Assembly: GCA_032622095.1 (NCBI GenBank)
Contig: CP136064.1
Span: forward strand, 127,337,605 to 127,401,604
DNA: 64,000 nucleotides
Source of the DNA: Siphonodentalium dalli
Lineage: Eukaryota; Mollusca; Scaphopoda; Gadilida; Siphonodentaliidae
Direction: 5' to 3'
The position numbers and the translations under genes are program-made. This document shows, one piece after another, positions 1 to 11,583 of the stretch (position 1 is the first letter of the stretch; each line of letters opens with the position of its first letter). The notes below the pieces were generated by a model. That model was not told the DNA's origin, did no database searches, and worked only from the letters and a program-made list of their open reading frames with translations.

Positions 1-2195
1 TTTGTCATTTTTTGCGTGCCATCCCCCCAGGATATCCGTAGGTGGTCAACCGTGGGTCAACTGGTCCGGGTTTTCTGTAAGGCGGGTAGGAATGGTGATT
101 ATGTGGGCATAAAGCGACAGCTTGTGCCACTAAATACTCAAACTATACGAAATTTCCTTCAAAATTGGTCATTTTTTACGTACCATCCCCCCAGGATATC
201 TGTAGGTGGTCAACCGAGGGTCAACTGGTCCGGGTTTTCTGTAAGGCGGGTAGGAATGGTGATTATGTGGACAAAAAGCGACAGCTTGTGCCACTAAATA
301 CTCAAACTATACGAAATTTCCTTCAAAATTGGTCTTTTTTGCGTACCATCCCCCCAGGATATCTGTAGGTGGTCAACCGAGGGTCAACTGGTCCGGGTTT
401 TCTGTAAGGCGGGTAGGAATGGTGATTATGTGGGCATAAAGCGACAGCTTGTGCCACTAAATACTCAAACTATACGAAATTTCCTTCAAAATTGGTGATT
501 TTTTGCGTACCATCCCCCCAGGATATCTGTAGGTGGTCAACCGAGGGTCAACTGGTCCGTGTTTTCTGTAAGGCGGGTAGGAATGGTGATTATGTGGGCA
601 TAAAGCGACAGCTTGTGCCACTAAATACTCAAACTATACGAAATTTCCTTCAAAATTGGTCATTTTTTGCGTACCATCCCCCAGGATATCTGTAGGTGGT
701 CAACCGAGGGTCAACTGGTCCGGGTTTTCTGTAAGGCGGGTAGGAATGGTTATTATGTGGGCATAAAGCGACAGCTTGTGCCACTAAATACTCAAACTAT
801 ACGAAATTTCCTTCAAAATTGGTCATTTTTTACGTACCATCCCCCCAGGATATCTGTAGGTGGTCAACCGAGGGTCAACTGGTCCGGGTTTTCTGTAAGG
901 CGGGTAGGAATGGTGATTATGTGGACAAAAAGCGACAGCTTGTGCCACTAAATACTCAAACTATACGAAATTTCCTTCAAAATTGGTCATTTTTTGCGTA
1001 CCATCCCCCCAGGATATCTGTAGGTGGTCAACCGAGGGTCAACTGGTCCGGGTTTTCTGTAAGGCGGGTAGGAATGGTGATTATGTGGGCATAAAGCGAC
1101 TGCTTGTGCCACTAAATACTCAAACTATACGAAATTTCCTTCAAAATTGGTAATTTTTTACGTACCATCCCCCAGGATATCTGTAGGTGGTCAACCGAGG
1201 GTCAACTGGTCCGGGTTTTCTGTAAGGCGGGTAGGAATGGTGATTATGTGGGCATAAAGCGACAGCTTGTGCCACTAAATACTCAAACTATACGAAATTT
1301 CCTTCAAAATTTGTCATTGTTTGCGTACCATCCCCCCAGGATATCCGTAGGTGGTCAACCGAGGGTCAACTGGTCCGGGTTTTCTGTAAGGCGGGTAGGA
1401 ATGGTGATTATGTGGGCATAAAGCGACAGCTTGTGCCACTAAATACTCAAACTATACGAAATTTCCTTCAAAATTGGTCATTTTTTACGTACCATCCCCC
1501 CAGGATATATGTAGGTGGTCAACCGAGGGTCAACTGGTCCGGGTTTTCTGTAAGGCGGGTAGGAATGGTGATTATGTGGACAAAAAGCGACAGCTTGTGC
1601 CACTAAATACTCAAACTATACGAAATTTCCTTCAAAATTAGTCTTTTTTGCGTACCATCCCCCCAGGATATCTGTAGGTGGTCAACCGAGGGTCAACTGG
1701 TCCGGGTTTTCTGTAAGGCGGGTAGGAATGGTGATTATGTGGGCATAAAGCGACAGCTTGTGCCACTAAATACTCAAACTATACGAAATTTCCTTCAAAA
1801 TTGGTCATTTTTTGCGTACCATCCCCCCCAGGATATCTGTAGGTGGTCAACCGAGGGTCAACTGGTCCGTGTTTTCTGTAAGGCGGGTAGGAATGGTGAT
1901 TATGTGGGCATAAAGCGACAGCTTGTGCCACTAAATACTCAAACTATACGAAATTTCCTTCAAAATTGGTCATTTTTTGCGTACCATCCCCCAGGATATC
2001 TGTAGGTGGTCAACCGATGGTCAACTGGTCCGGGTTTTCTGTTTGGCGGGTAGGAATGGTGATTATGTGGACAAAAAGCGACAGCTTGTGCCACTAAATA
2101 CTCAAACTATACGAAATTTCCTTCAAAATTGATCATTTTTTGCGTACCATCCCCCCAGGATATCTGTAGGTGGTCAACCGAGGGTCAACTGGGCC
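1..2195. repeat. 163/164-bp satellite array with 8-monomer higher-order period
   Basis: The conserved CCATCCCCC block recurs at 19, 183, 346, 510, 674, 837, 1001, 1165, 1328, 1492, 1655, 1819, 1984 and 2147, so the monomer is 163-165 bp. The array enters from the left window edge and stops abruptly near 2195. Variant bases recur 1309-1310 bp apart, which is eight monomers: the GATATCCG variant at copies 19 and 1328, TCCGTGTTTT at copies 510 and 1819, and a five-C run at copies 674 and 1984. Open frames run through the monomers only because they contain few stops; no gene is implied. Confidence 0.95.
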
Positions 2196-2273
2196 TATTT
2201 ACCAAGAAGGTGTGTAGTAATTGTCATTATAGGAGTGTATTGTGATGATATGCTATTTGTTTTTCTTTAAAAT

Positions 2274-2335
2274 ACCATCGGATGGTAAATAGCGCATATC
2301 GGTAGAATCGCTATTTGCCATCCGATGGTAAATAG
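2274..2335. repeat. short inverted repeat
   Basis: The arm at 2274-2294, containing CATCGGATGGTAAATAGCG, is followed after about 14 bp by its reverse complement at 2309-2330. The result is a small perfect-looking hairpin just beyond the end of the satellite. Its function is unknown and it may be a MITE remnant. Confidence 0.6.
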
Positions 2336-2666
2336 CCGCTGCCTCAGCATCCCGAGATCAAACAGAACGCATTTCTTTGAAGTATTTTCAGTCGCCAGAA
2401 AAAAGGGCGAGTTCTGTCCCTTTGGCCCCCGTTCGCCCCTGTGCATGTTAGGCTACTCTGACATTCTTGCAGCCTTTCGTTATAATATACCCGGTGCACA
2501 CCAGTGGTGGAGCCAGGGTTCCCATTTAGGGGTGCACATTAATTAGCATATGTGGGGGATATGTGGGGGATATATCATGCATATGATATGCCGAAAGCAT
2601 ATCACGAAGGCCTGATTTTGGAACGCATGCATGGGAGGGGCCCCCCCCCAATCGTTGGTCCGGGGC

Positions 2667-3413
2667 TCCCCTGGGCAGGAACACTGTGAATATTTGAATG
2701 CCTAGGGGGGATTTCCGGACGTTTACATGACATTTGACATGTTTTTTGGTGGCGGTCTTCCCTAGGGCCCCATTGACTCCGCCACTGGACTGTACACTAT
2801 TTAATAAGCGATAAAACATGATCTTCGGAGAATCGGACCTTCGGAGAATCGACCATTCGGAGTTATAGACCTTCGGAGTTATGGGCGTTCGGAGTTATAG
2901 GCCTTCGGAGTTATGGGCTTTCGGAGTTATGGGTCTTCGGTGTTATGGGATTTCGGAGAATCGGGACTTCGGAGTTATGGGCTTTCGGATAATCGGGGCG
3001 TCGGAGAATCGGACCTTCGGAGTTATGGGTCTTCGGAGAATCGCTACGTAACCTCCCCCTGGGCAGGAACACTGTGAATATTTGAATGCCTAGGAGGGAT
3101 TTCCGGACGTTTACATGACATTTGACATGTTTTTGGGGGCGGTCTTCCCTAGAGCCACATTGACTCCGCCACTGGACTGTACACTATTTATTAAGCGATA
3201 AAACATGATCTTCGGAGAATCGGACCTTCGGAGAATCGGCCCTTCGGAGTTATAGACCTTCGGAGTTATGGGCGTTCGGAGTTATAGGCCTTCGGAGTTA
3301 TGGGCTTTCGGAGTTATGGGTCTTCGGTGTTATGGGATTTCTGAGAATCGGGACTTCGGAGTTATGGGCTTTCGGAGAATCGGGGCGTCGGAGAATCGGA
3401 CCTTCGGAGTTAT
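2667..3413. repeat. 388-bp tandem duplication containing TTCGGAG minisatellite
   Basis: The block beginning CTGGGCAGGAACACTG at 2671 recurs at 3059, an offset of 388 bp, with only scattered differences. The second half of each copy (about 2818-3045 and 3206-3412) is an array of roughly 15-17-bp units. These alternate between TTCGGAGTTATGGG and TTCGGAGAATCGG. A stray fragment of the same unit, including the GAATCGCTACGTAACC junction, reappears at about 6700-6727. Confidence 0.9.
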
Positions 3414-4012
3414 ACATGTAATAAAAAATTAAGTAAACAACCATTACAAAGTGTCAAATATGGGATAAGGGAGGTGGGTCCCAAATTTTGCAGAAGAACA
3501 ACATATTTTTTTTGCAAGTAGGGGGGTGGTGGGTACCTTGCAGTCGAAACATTTTTGTTTTGGGCCTTGTGTATGAAAATGTTGTCAGACCCCCCTGTTC
3601 CACTCATCAAAATTTGTCGATAAATTCATTATGCGCTGAATATACTTGCTTTTGATATAACAATAAGGTTAATAAAATGATAGACAATTATTAAATGCCT
3701 TCAAATTTAAGTGCAGACTTGAGATAAATGGTGTTAATGCCATTGATACATGTGCACCAGAGAAAATCACACCCGTTTTCGACCCATTTTGATCTCACAA
3801 AAGTACCGTACGCTATTAGGATGTTGAGCTACTGGGTTTAATTTGTAGCTTAAATATTAAATGTCACTTACACATTTGGTGCAGAATTTATTCCGTTAAT
3901 TTCTATATTACAAACACCGTCACAGTTATTTTTTCCCGAAAATGAGCATAACAGTATTATTTTACATTTGAAATGCATCAAATTGTATGGATATGGATGT
4001 AGTGTATTGACT
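3414..4012. other. intergenic, nothing recognised
   Basis: AT-rich sequence without a convincing coding segment, inverted repeat or RNA gene. Confidence 0.5.
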
Positions 4013-4950
4013 AATTATACCCCCACTTTCGAAGAAAATGGGGGGGGGGGGGGGTATACTGGATTGACTGCGTCTGTCCGTCACGCTTTTTCCCTCCGTG
4101 TGTCCGTCTGTCCGTCCGTCCGTCCGTCCGACCTCATAACTCGAGCAACTATAAACCGATTTCAATAATTTTTTGTATGCAATCTCCTTAGGACTGCCTC
4201 TCCGCATGATGCTGATTGCGGGTCGGTCCGACTCTTATTTTTAAAGTTACACCTCATTTCCGACTTATTTTTTTTACTTAGAAAATTTCTCACTTTTTCG
4301 GTTTCCGGATGATATCTCAAGTTTGGATCCTTTAATTGCAAATACCGTTTTTTTGTAGATCAGCCATATCAAGATACAGGTTGAATTCGAATTTGAGTTT
4401 GATCCGATGATTTTTCTCAGAGTTATGGGCTTTTCGACTTAGAAAATTCAATTTTCGGTTTTTCTTTGGTTTCCGGATGATAACTCCAGTTTGGATTGTT
4501 TAATTGGAAATTTTGTTTTTTTGTGGGTCATTCATATCAAAATACAGGTCAAGTTCGAATTTGAGTTTGATCCAATGATTTTTCCCAAAGTTGTGGGCCT
4601 TTCGACTTTGAATTTCTTTTTTAATAATTTTCTGTTTTTCTGTATATATATGAGGGTACCTTCATGGTGTAATCAACTCCTCCTACAGTTTTGATCGTAG
4701 ATATTTGAAACTTCATTTTTTTTGGATGCTATCACACTCGACAAAAGCCATCTTAGATGTTAAGGTTGCGTTTCATTTCTACCCTTTTTTGGGTTTCTGC
4801 AATCATTCGAACAAATATGAACCAATATCAAAATTATTAATCCAAATTTTTCTTTAAAGTTAAAAATATTTTTTGTTGGGTTTATGGATAATGCGGGTTG
4901 AATTTGACACGGTGGGGGTATGCTAGCACTCGAATGCACACCTCTTGTTA
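4013..4950 (+). repeat. TCCGTCCG-headed tandem-unit repeat (family F2), copy 1
   Basis: It begins with a hairpin: CCCCCACTTTCGAAG pairs with a run of G near 4040-4057. Next come a run of TCCG near 4110-4130 and diverged 170-190-bp units. The units carry the recurrent phrases GATAACTC-AGTTTGGAT, a CAAGTTCGAATTTG-like phrase, and GAGTTATGGGC. It ends near GCACACCTCTTGTT. The same phrases fill 40180-43740, 45125-46290 and 56405-57060, so this is a dispersed family and not a gene. Confidence 0.75.
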
Positions 4951-5099
4951 TATATAACAATAACCGCTGTGTTCGCAGGTATATGCGCAAAATGATATAT
5001 ATCTTTAATATTCAATGACACAGTGTTATATCAAATGCAATTAATCTCACTGTTACCCAGTAGCCCTAAATAATTTCTACAAACATACTAGCAATATAT

Positions 5100-6310
5100 A
5101 GAGATGTATATTATGTTCTGATTGATTCCATAATTCTCTCATTTTCCAACACAAAATTAATGTGTTTTTGCCCCAAAATGGCAAAAATAAACACTAAAAT
5201 GTTTATTCACACCAAAAACCTCACATACCATGTGAAACTCGCCATATAATGTTGTCTAATTGAATCAGCGACCACAAATGGGGTCAACTATTATTCCTAG
5301 AGCTGGATTCCAGTTTTCACTGATTTTATTTTCGAAAAAGTGCCCCCCCCCCCCCCCACCCCAAAAACAAAACAAAATCCCAGCGCGCACTAAATATGGA
5401 TGAATGATAAAAACTATAGCCGGCAACTCTGTGATGTTGAGGATTATGACACCTACCGCAACACCTATATCAGAAAAAATAGATGCCAGATGTCAACAGG
5501 ACGACGACCCCCACTGGTTTTATAAACGAAAATCATTTTTTTTGTATTAAAACCTCAATTTCCACCCGCAATCCCCTTAACCACAACATTTGACGCATTA
5601 ATTAGATTAGTCATATCGTAAGCGTAACTACAGATAGATAAAGCTAGGTATTGCTATAAAATTGCATCCATTATTATGTTTTTGGTGGATTCCAGAATTC
5701 TCTCATTTTTCACCAAAAAGGGTGATTTTTACCCCAAAATGAACCATAGAACATTACGATAACACAATAATCACCTACAACATGTGAGCATGACCATAAC
5801 TACAGTTTAGTTTAGGTGAGTTTCCAACAAAAAATAAGGTGATATGTTATTCCTGCAGCTTAATTCCAGTTTTCACTGATATATATGTAGGCCTAGGCCT
5901 ATATACGAAAAAAGTGGTTTTCCCCAAAAATCTCAGTTCGCACAGATTTAGGTTTCTGTCTAACTCAGTTTTCATATTCCCATATCCGTGCGAACATTTT
6001 GATATATAATACGTCTTGGTGGTTGATTCAACTCTAAAAATAAGGCCCTTTTCAGGTCTCTGCTGCTCCACTATGTAATTAATACTCCATCCGGTTTCAC
6101 CAAGGTGGTTGAACCCTCACGTGATGTCATTGCGTTGCCAACGTCATTACATCATTAGCCCAAAATCCCCCCCAAAAAAAACTACCGACACATCCCGTGC
6201 TGTCATTTCTGTGAATTCAAATAACATTACATTACATTGCATGGATAAATTGTCATTCGTAAAAAGAACGGTGATTCCAATTTTCACCAGTTTCCCATAA
6301 ACAAAACACT
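5100..6310 (+). repeat. diverged direct repeats, about 560-bp spacing
   Basis: The phrases CAGAATTCTCTCATTTTTCAC and TTTACCCCAAAATG (near 5690-5745) have diverged partners near 5125-5180. The phrase ATTCCAGTTTTCACTGAT occurs near 5306 and 5862, with a weaker third relative near 6270-6295. The stretch is AT-rich and contains a C homopolymer at about 5343-5357. No coding potential is seen. Confidence 0.55.
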
Positions 6311-7015
6311 TAAATCACTTAAATCACACCAAAATGACGAAAAATTTCAGAAAAACATTAAAAGGAGAAGTGAATGAAGTCTGAATGCACAGGGCAGTTA
6401 GGAAAATGAGCCTGTCATAACACAATACACATTTGATCCTCATTCTAGTGGAACAGCATAACATAAACTGTAATTTTATTGTGATTGTGGCTACAATTAT
6501 TGCTAATTTCATGAAAGTCGGGTCACCTTTTTGGAGGCAGTTTCCATGGTTACCGCACCACTTTCAAATTTGTTGACACTGCCTATCGTTTAGCATATAA
6601 TCTAACCTTTCATATGATATATAAAAATCGCTTAAGTACCATAGGTATATTAAACTCCTTAAATACGGTCATTTTTGGGTCCTGGCCGCTCACCTATTAT
6701 GGGTCTTCGGAGAATCGCTACGTAACCGTACTGGGTAATGGTTTCTAACTTCACACACCTGTGAAATTATCTCCTTTAGTTCAAATGACAGAGTAACCTG
6801 TTTCAGAAGCTGTTTTAATAATAAAAAAACGGTTAGTGCAGGTAAATAAGAGAACTTTTTGTTAAATACTGACTGATAGCATTTGTCTACCACATACATG
6901 TACATGTACTGACATGCATGTAGTGTCTAGGTCAGTGTGTGATGAGAGTATGCTATAGATCTCCATGTATGGTGAAATTCCATACTGATAAATGGAAATT
7001 CTAATGCATTGATAG
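6311..7015. other. intergenic, no gene seen
   Basis: AT-rich. The only recognisable item is the short fragment at about 6700-6727 shared with the repeat at 2667-3413. Confidence 0.5.
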
Positions 7016-8229
7016 TAGTGATGCGGACCGGAAGGCGGTCCAGTCCGGTCCGGTCCAGGCCATTCCGGTCCGGTACACATGCCTGGACCGGTCCGGTCCA
7101 CCTATAATAGGCTATATGTTAATGAATTCTCTGTTTTCTCAAAGTTTTACTCTGTATAGTACAACCTATAAGGTTACTGAGTTCAGTGCATTGCAATGAG
7201 TCCATATTGTATGCATCATTGTCTGTCTATGGTGGGATATAATGGGAACGATGCACGATAATAGTATTTCTAGTAATGCGAACATGCACTAATTAAATGT
7301 ATTGGACAGATATATAGCTAGGGTCAGAATGTGTTATAACCAATCTAACATGGCACTCAACTATTCGTATGTATGATTCGTATCATACTTATTTTCATTA
7401 AATTGAAATTTAAACGAAATAACTATACTATTATTATCTATTGTCTTCTCTGTATTATTATTATAATTTTTTTTTTGGAAAAAAAATACTCTCCTAGATG
7501 GGGAGGAAATAAAGATATATATACCTAAGTACAACTACTATTGGATTAATGTGACTGTCTTGTATATGTACTATGTAATGTGGTTTGCATGTTTCTTCGA
7601 TAATTATAACTGTGAAAAACAATAGAATACTCGATTCGATATCCATCCAAATTGATTAGTTGATGCCATGTTACACTGTTTATGACAAATAGTTCCATAC
7701 TCATTCAGTTGCATGTTTGTCGCATTGATATGGTGCTAAAAAGTGTTGGCCAATGTAGGATAGTAGTTATTAAAAACAATTTAGAACGAAACAAGCAATT
7801 TTTATATTTTGAAAATGTTTTCAGAATGCTTAACATTTTGCGACATCAATGTCATCAAAGCAGGCGGCCGGTACTCGGCGACATCAAAGCAGGCGGCCGC
7901 CCACACTGGCACTTTCATAAGGAAAGTGACATGTACAAAGTACATCCATACATTGTTTGCGTGGCATCAAACTCAAACGTTTAATAGAATTATATTAACC
8001 ACTTGAATGTGTCAATACATCGTTGCTAATTGATATGGCGGCAAATACGAAATAATATTCGCGATAGTTTATTATAACTGAAGTAAAATAGTGGACCGGA
8101 CCGGAGAGTACCGGACCGGCGGCAAAAAGCGATCCGGTCCGGTCCAGTGACACCCGGTCCGGACTAGACCGCGGTCCAGGGGTGGACCGCGGACCGGACC
8201 GGTCCAAAGCGGTCCGGTCCGCATCACTA
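7016..8229. mobile_element. non-autonomous hAT-type element with GGACCG subterminal arrays
   Basis: Both ends carry TAGTGATGCGGACCGG as inverted repeats. The element is flanked by a perfect 8-bp duplication ATTGATAG at 7008-7015 and 8230-8237, which is the hAT signature. Inside each end (about 7022-7110 and 8092-8223) many copies of CGGTCC/GGACCG occur in both orientations. These are candidate transposase-binding sites. The interior has no transposase, so the element would need a partner enzyme to move. Confidence 0.93.
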
Positions 8230-8237
8230 ATTGATAG

Positions 8238-8769
8238 TGTGGACAAATACAGTAACCCATCAGAAGTTGATATAGGTGCACGTAACACATACTTGCATCC
8301 AATTTTACACACACAAAAAAAAGAAGAAATATACATATCCCAGCATAATCCCCTGTATATACAGTGAGATATCATTCCCCCCTGCAATATATTACATGAA
8401 CCGAACATCTGTTTCTGGCTATTTGTATGGGCGGCCATTCGGTCGGAAATTACATGAAATAAAAGTTATTGGTGGTTTGTGAAAACCAATAGTCTCCATT
8501 TTCAAACCAATATTCGTTCTTGGATTAAATAAGAGACAATTCCGTTTTAATAGATATAGATTCATAATCAATGTTGACCGATGCAGAATTAATGTTCTAT
8601 TTTAATTGAATAGTATTCATTGTTCAACTAATATCTAATAACAAACAATTGATACAGCTATCGCATATTCAATAAACGTACATTCCGTTTCAATATCCAT
8701 GTTTTCTTAATCAATAGACATATTTCAAACCAATATACGATTTCCCATGATCAATGATTATCGTTATCA
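8238..8769. other. AT-rich stretch with CCAATA/TATTGG phrases
   Basis: No gene seen. Phrases such as AAACCAATA recur irregularly between 8460 and 8770 and merge into the tandem array that follows. Confidence 0.4.
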
Positions 8770-9025
8770 AACTAATAGATCTTATTGTAACACTAATAAC
8801 TTATTGTAAAACTAATAACTAAAACCGTAATTAACTTATTGTAAAATTAATAGACCTTATTGTAAAATTAATACACCTTATTGTAAAACTAATAACTTAT
8901 TGTAAAACTAATAACTAAAATCGTAATTAACTTATTGTAAAACTAATATCTTATTGTAAAACTAATAGACCTTATTGTAAAACTAATAACTTATTGTAAA
9001 ACTAATAACTAAAATCGTAATTAAC
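8770..9025 (+). repeat. TTATTGTAAAACTAATA minisatellite
   Basis: About eleven tandem units of roughly 20-24 bp are built around TTATTGTAAAACTAATA. Longer spacers containing CGTAATTAAC recur three times, giving a higher-order period. It is entirely AT-rich and non-coding. Confidence 0.85.
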
Positions 9026-9141
9026 GCTATAGAGGTCTCTGGTGGCTATATGTTGAGAAACTTTGTTCATGTGACGTCAGAAATATATAAACAAACATGG
9101 GAATTTCCAATGTCATATCGGTGGGGACATGACAATCTGCG

Positions 9142-9555
9142 GGATGGGATGGGATATGGGACAAAACGACAATCTGCGGGACAGAATTTCAAATTGCGTG
9201 GGACGGCCGATATCTCGAGGAATACAGGGCGTAGGGGGCTCATTTTGGTGTCTAACGAAATGCACACGTTCGCCCTATCCAAACATATTAACCCCGCCAC
9301 TAATCAAACACCAGAAGTTGCATTATTTGATCGACAACTGACCTAACATGGGGTGGAATTTGGGATAGCATGACAATCTGCGGGACAGGATTTTCAAATT
9401 GCGTGGGACGGCCGATAGCTCGAGGAATACAGCGCATAGAGGGCTACTTTTGGTGTCTAACGAAAGGACCACATTCGCCCTATCCACACATATTAACCCA
9501 GCCACTGACCGGGCACCGGAAGTTACATTATCCGGTCGACAACTGACCTAACATA
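9142..9555 (+). repeat. about 210-bp tandem duplication
   Basis: The block with GACAATCTGCGGGACAG, GCGTGGGACGGCCGATA and CAACTGACCTAACAT occurs twice, from about 9142 and about 9352, with moderate divergence. Reading frames across it are interrupted and not conserved between the two copies, so no protein is proposed. Confidence 0.85.
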
Positions 9556-10096
9556 AAATGCCACAAACACGAAACTGCGTTCGACATTAATGTTTAGAAT
9601 TTAAATTTCTCGATGAATACACTAGCAAACAACAATTTTTAGGTATCAAATAACGCAGTGGAGTACTGTGCATTCGTTTTTAGCTACAATATGTCTGTTT
9701 TAGTGCGAATATTGTAATGGCGAACACGCAAACACGCTCCGATAAAACAGCTAAAAATAGACTCGATGTTTACAATTACAGGATCGATTTCAGCCGGTAT
9801 ATTCAATATAATGGGGCGTATAGTATATAAAAATGTAGAATTAGACACAGGGAATGCATTTTTTTCCAAATGAGTCCACCAGGCGGTGAAATTGTTGCAG
9901 AAATTCGCTCCAAGATATTCTCACTTATTTTTATTTCAGTTGTGACTAAAAGCCCAGATGCCGGAGCCCAGCGACTAAAAGCCAAGTTACAAAATAGATC
10001 AACTGGTTTGAACGAATGAATATGTCAATGGTAAGACTATTCAAAAGAATATTCAAATCAAATATTGTTTATAGACTTAAAAACTTATGTGTCCGC

Positions 10097-10370
10097 CATT
10101 CATATGCGGTGGAGGTTCTCATATTATCTGCCAGTCATACGCGGGGGAGGTTCTCATATGAACATATTATCTGCCGGTCATATGCGGTGGAGGTTCATAT
10201 TATCCGCCGGTCATACGCGATGGAAGTTCTCATATTATCCTCCGGTCATACGCGGGGGAGGTTCTGATATGAACATATTATCTCCCGGTCATACGCGGTG
10301 GAGGTTCATATTATCCACCGGTCATACGCGAGGGAGGTTCTCATATTATCCTCTGGTCATACGTTCTCCC
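10097..10370 (+). repeat. compound minisatellite (111-bp higher-order unit)
   Basis: Subunits of about 46, 30 and 35 bp all contain CGGTCATACGCGG and GGAGGTTC. The triplet of subunits repeats with a 111-bp period: GCGGGGGAGGTTC lies at 10141 and 10252. Overlapping open frames here are repeat-encoded. Confidence 0.85.
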
Positions 10371-10543
10371 CGTATCATCATAATATTTTAAGCGATCGTG
10401 TGTGCGATCGGTTTAACAATCCAGTATCCCTCAATTACTGTTTTTGATTACGGTAATTCGTAATTTAATTGACGCCATTTTATGGCTCCAGTCATAAATT
10501 CAATTTATATCAAATTATTAACTTTTAAATTATTAAATTTTAA

Positions 10544-11027
10544 AGGTAAGTACTCAATCCGTAAAGAGGGTCCCCATCTCAACAGATTCCAACAACAACA
10601 ATCCGATCAGAGGGTCCTATATTACTATTTCTTTGGCTTTGGGGGTAAAAAATATTTGATTCGAGTCGAGGAACCCATCAAACAAAGCTCAGAGTTATTA
10701 GATATTGATTTTTGAAATTTTTTATGTTCTCGAGATGAGTACTAATAACTGCCGTAATCTGCTCTGGATGTGTACTCCAAATCTATTCAAACAGACAAGG
10801 ATGGATAACTCTAAAATCAAGTGGTAATTTTAACGCAATTTTTACTGAGTTCTGGGCCAGATAGTATTCCTGATAATGAAAAATAATAGATTTCTAAAAT
10901 CGATATCTAACAAATCTGAGCTTTGATGGGTGACTTCCTCGATCGACTCGAATCAAATATTTTTGACCCCCGAAGCCATTGAAATAGTAATTGAGAGGAG
11001 TTTTATCGGATTGAGACTAGAGTACCT
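10544..11027. mobile_element. TTAA-flanked long-TIR element, copy A
   Basis: TTAA lies at 10540-10543 and 11028-11031. The ends, AGGTA(AGT)ACTCAATCCG and its partner, begin inverted repeats of about 170 bp, including ATTTGATTCGAGTCGAGGA and its complement. A sister copy is at 18855-19296. TTAA target duplication is typical of piggyBac-type elements; that class is inferred, because no transposase is present. Confidence 0.8.
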
Positions 11028-11035
11028 TTAATTAA

Positions 11036-11160
11036 CGCTCCTAAAATATTTTATTCGAGTCGAGGAACCCAACAATCAAAGATCAGAGTTATCAGATATC
11101 GATTTTTGAAATCTGTTATTTTTTACCACCTGGAATATTTGGCGGCCTGGCAAATATTCG
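11036..11160 (+). repeat. diverged fragment of the TTAA long-TIR family
   Basis: ATTTTATTCGAGTCGAGGAA and the following 100 bp match the arms of the elements at 10544-11027 and 18855-19296. Another diverged relative, in inverse orientation, lies at 20160-20335. Confidence 0.6.
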
Positions 11161-11439
11161 ACGAATGCCGACCGACGTATATATATAGCCTACCGTAACC
11201 TGTAGGCCTACTCTTGATATACGGTATGTAGGCCTATACGGTACGGTAGAAATGTTGTTATTATAACATTGTACCCCTACCCCCTCCCCCCCCCCCCCCC
11301 CCCATATATGACACTGGAAGTGCGACTGTGGTATGGCTGAATCCGCGAATACTCATGTAGTTTCACTAGTTTGCAAATTGGCAGAAGGTTTGTCGGACAA
11401 GACAAGACAAATTATTCGGCACACAGAGCACCTGCACCA

Positions 11440-11583
11440 CTAATCAAGGTAAAAACTGAAGTGACGTCACGATAATATATGCTGACATTGCTGCTTGAGG
11501 GATGACCTTGACGTTTCCGCATGCGCCGCAGTACCTTCCACCTCTCTCTATCCGCCGGTTGCAGTCGCTTGATCAGGACTTGG
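11440..11583 (+). promoter_or_regulatory. candidate GAPDH promoter and non-coding first exon
   Basis: A perfect CRE-type palindrome TGACGTCA lies at 11462-11469. An NRF1-like GCATGCGC lies at 11519-11526. A pyrimidine-rich, CpG-containing stretch then leads to a good donor, GTAAGG, at 11584. The nearest upstream acceptor for the GAPDH start exon (CTTTCAG, ending 20349) needs a donor somewhere upstream, and this one fits. The start site and the link to GAPDH are inferred and need transcript data. Confidence 0.4.

Noticed and set aside
16-2005. Series of 60-94-residue open frames repeating a QDICRWSTEGQLVRVF-like peptide
   Set aside because: They follow the satellite monomer exactly and shift with its length variation, so they are a by-product of stop-poor tandem DNA.
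1-2195. CRISPR-like array of regular repeats
   Set aside because: The whole 163-bp monomer is conserved with no unique spacers, and the genome is clearly animal.
4080-4135. TCCGTCCG run as a telomere-like repeat
   Set aside because: The TCCG tetramer run is short and always sits at the head of family F2 copies (also 40218, 40975 and 56480), so it is part of that repeat.
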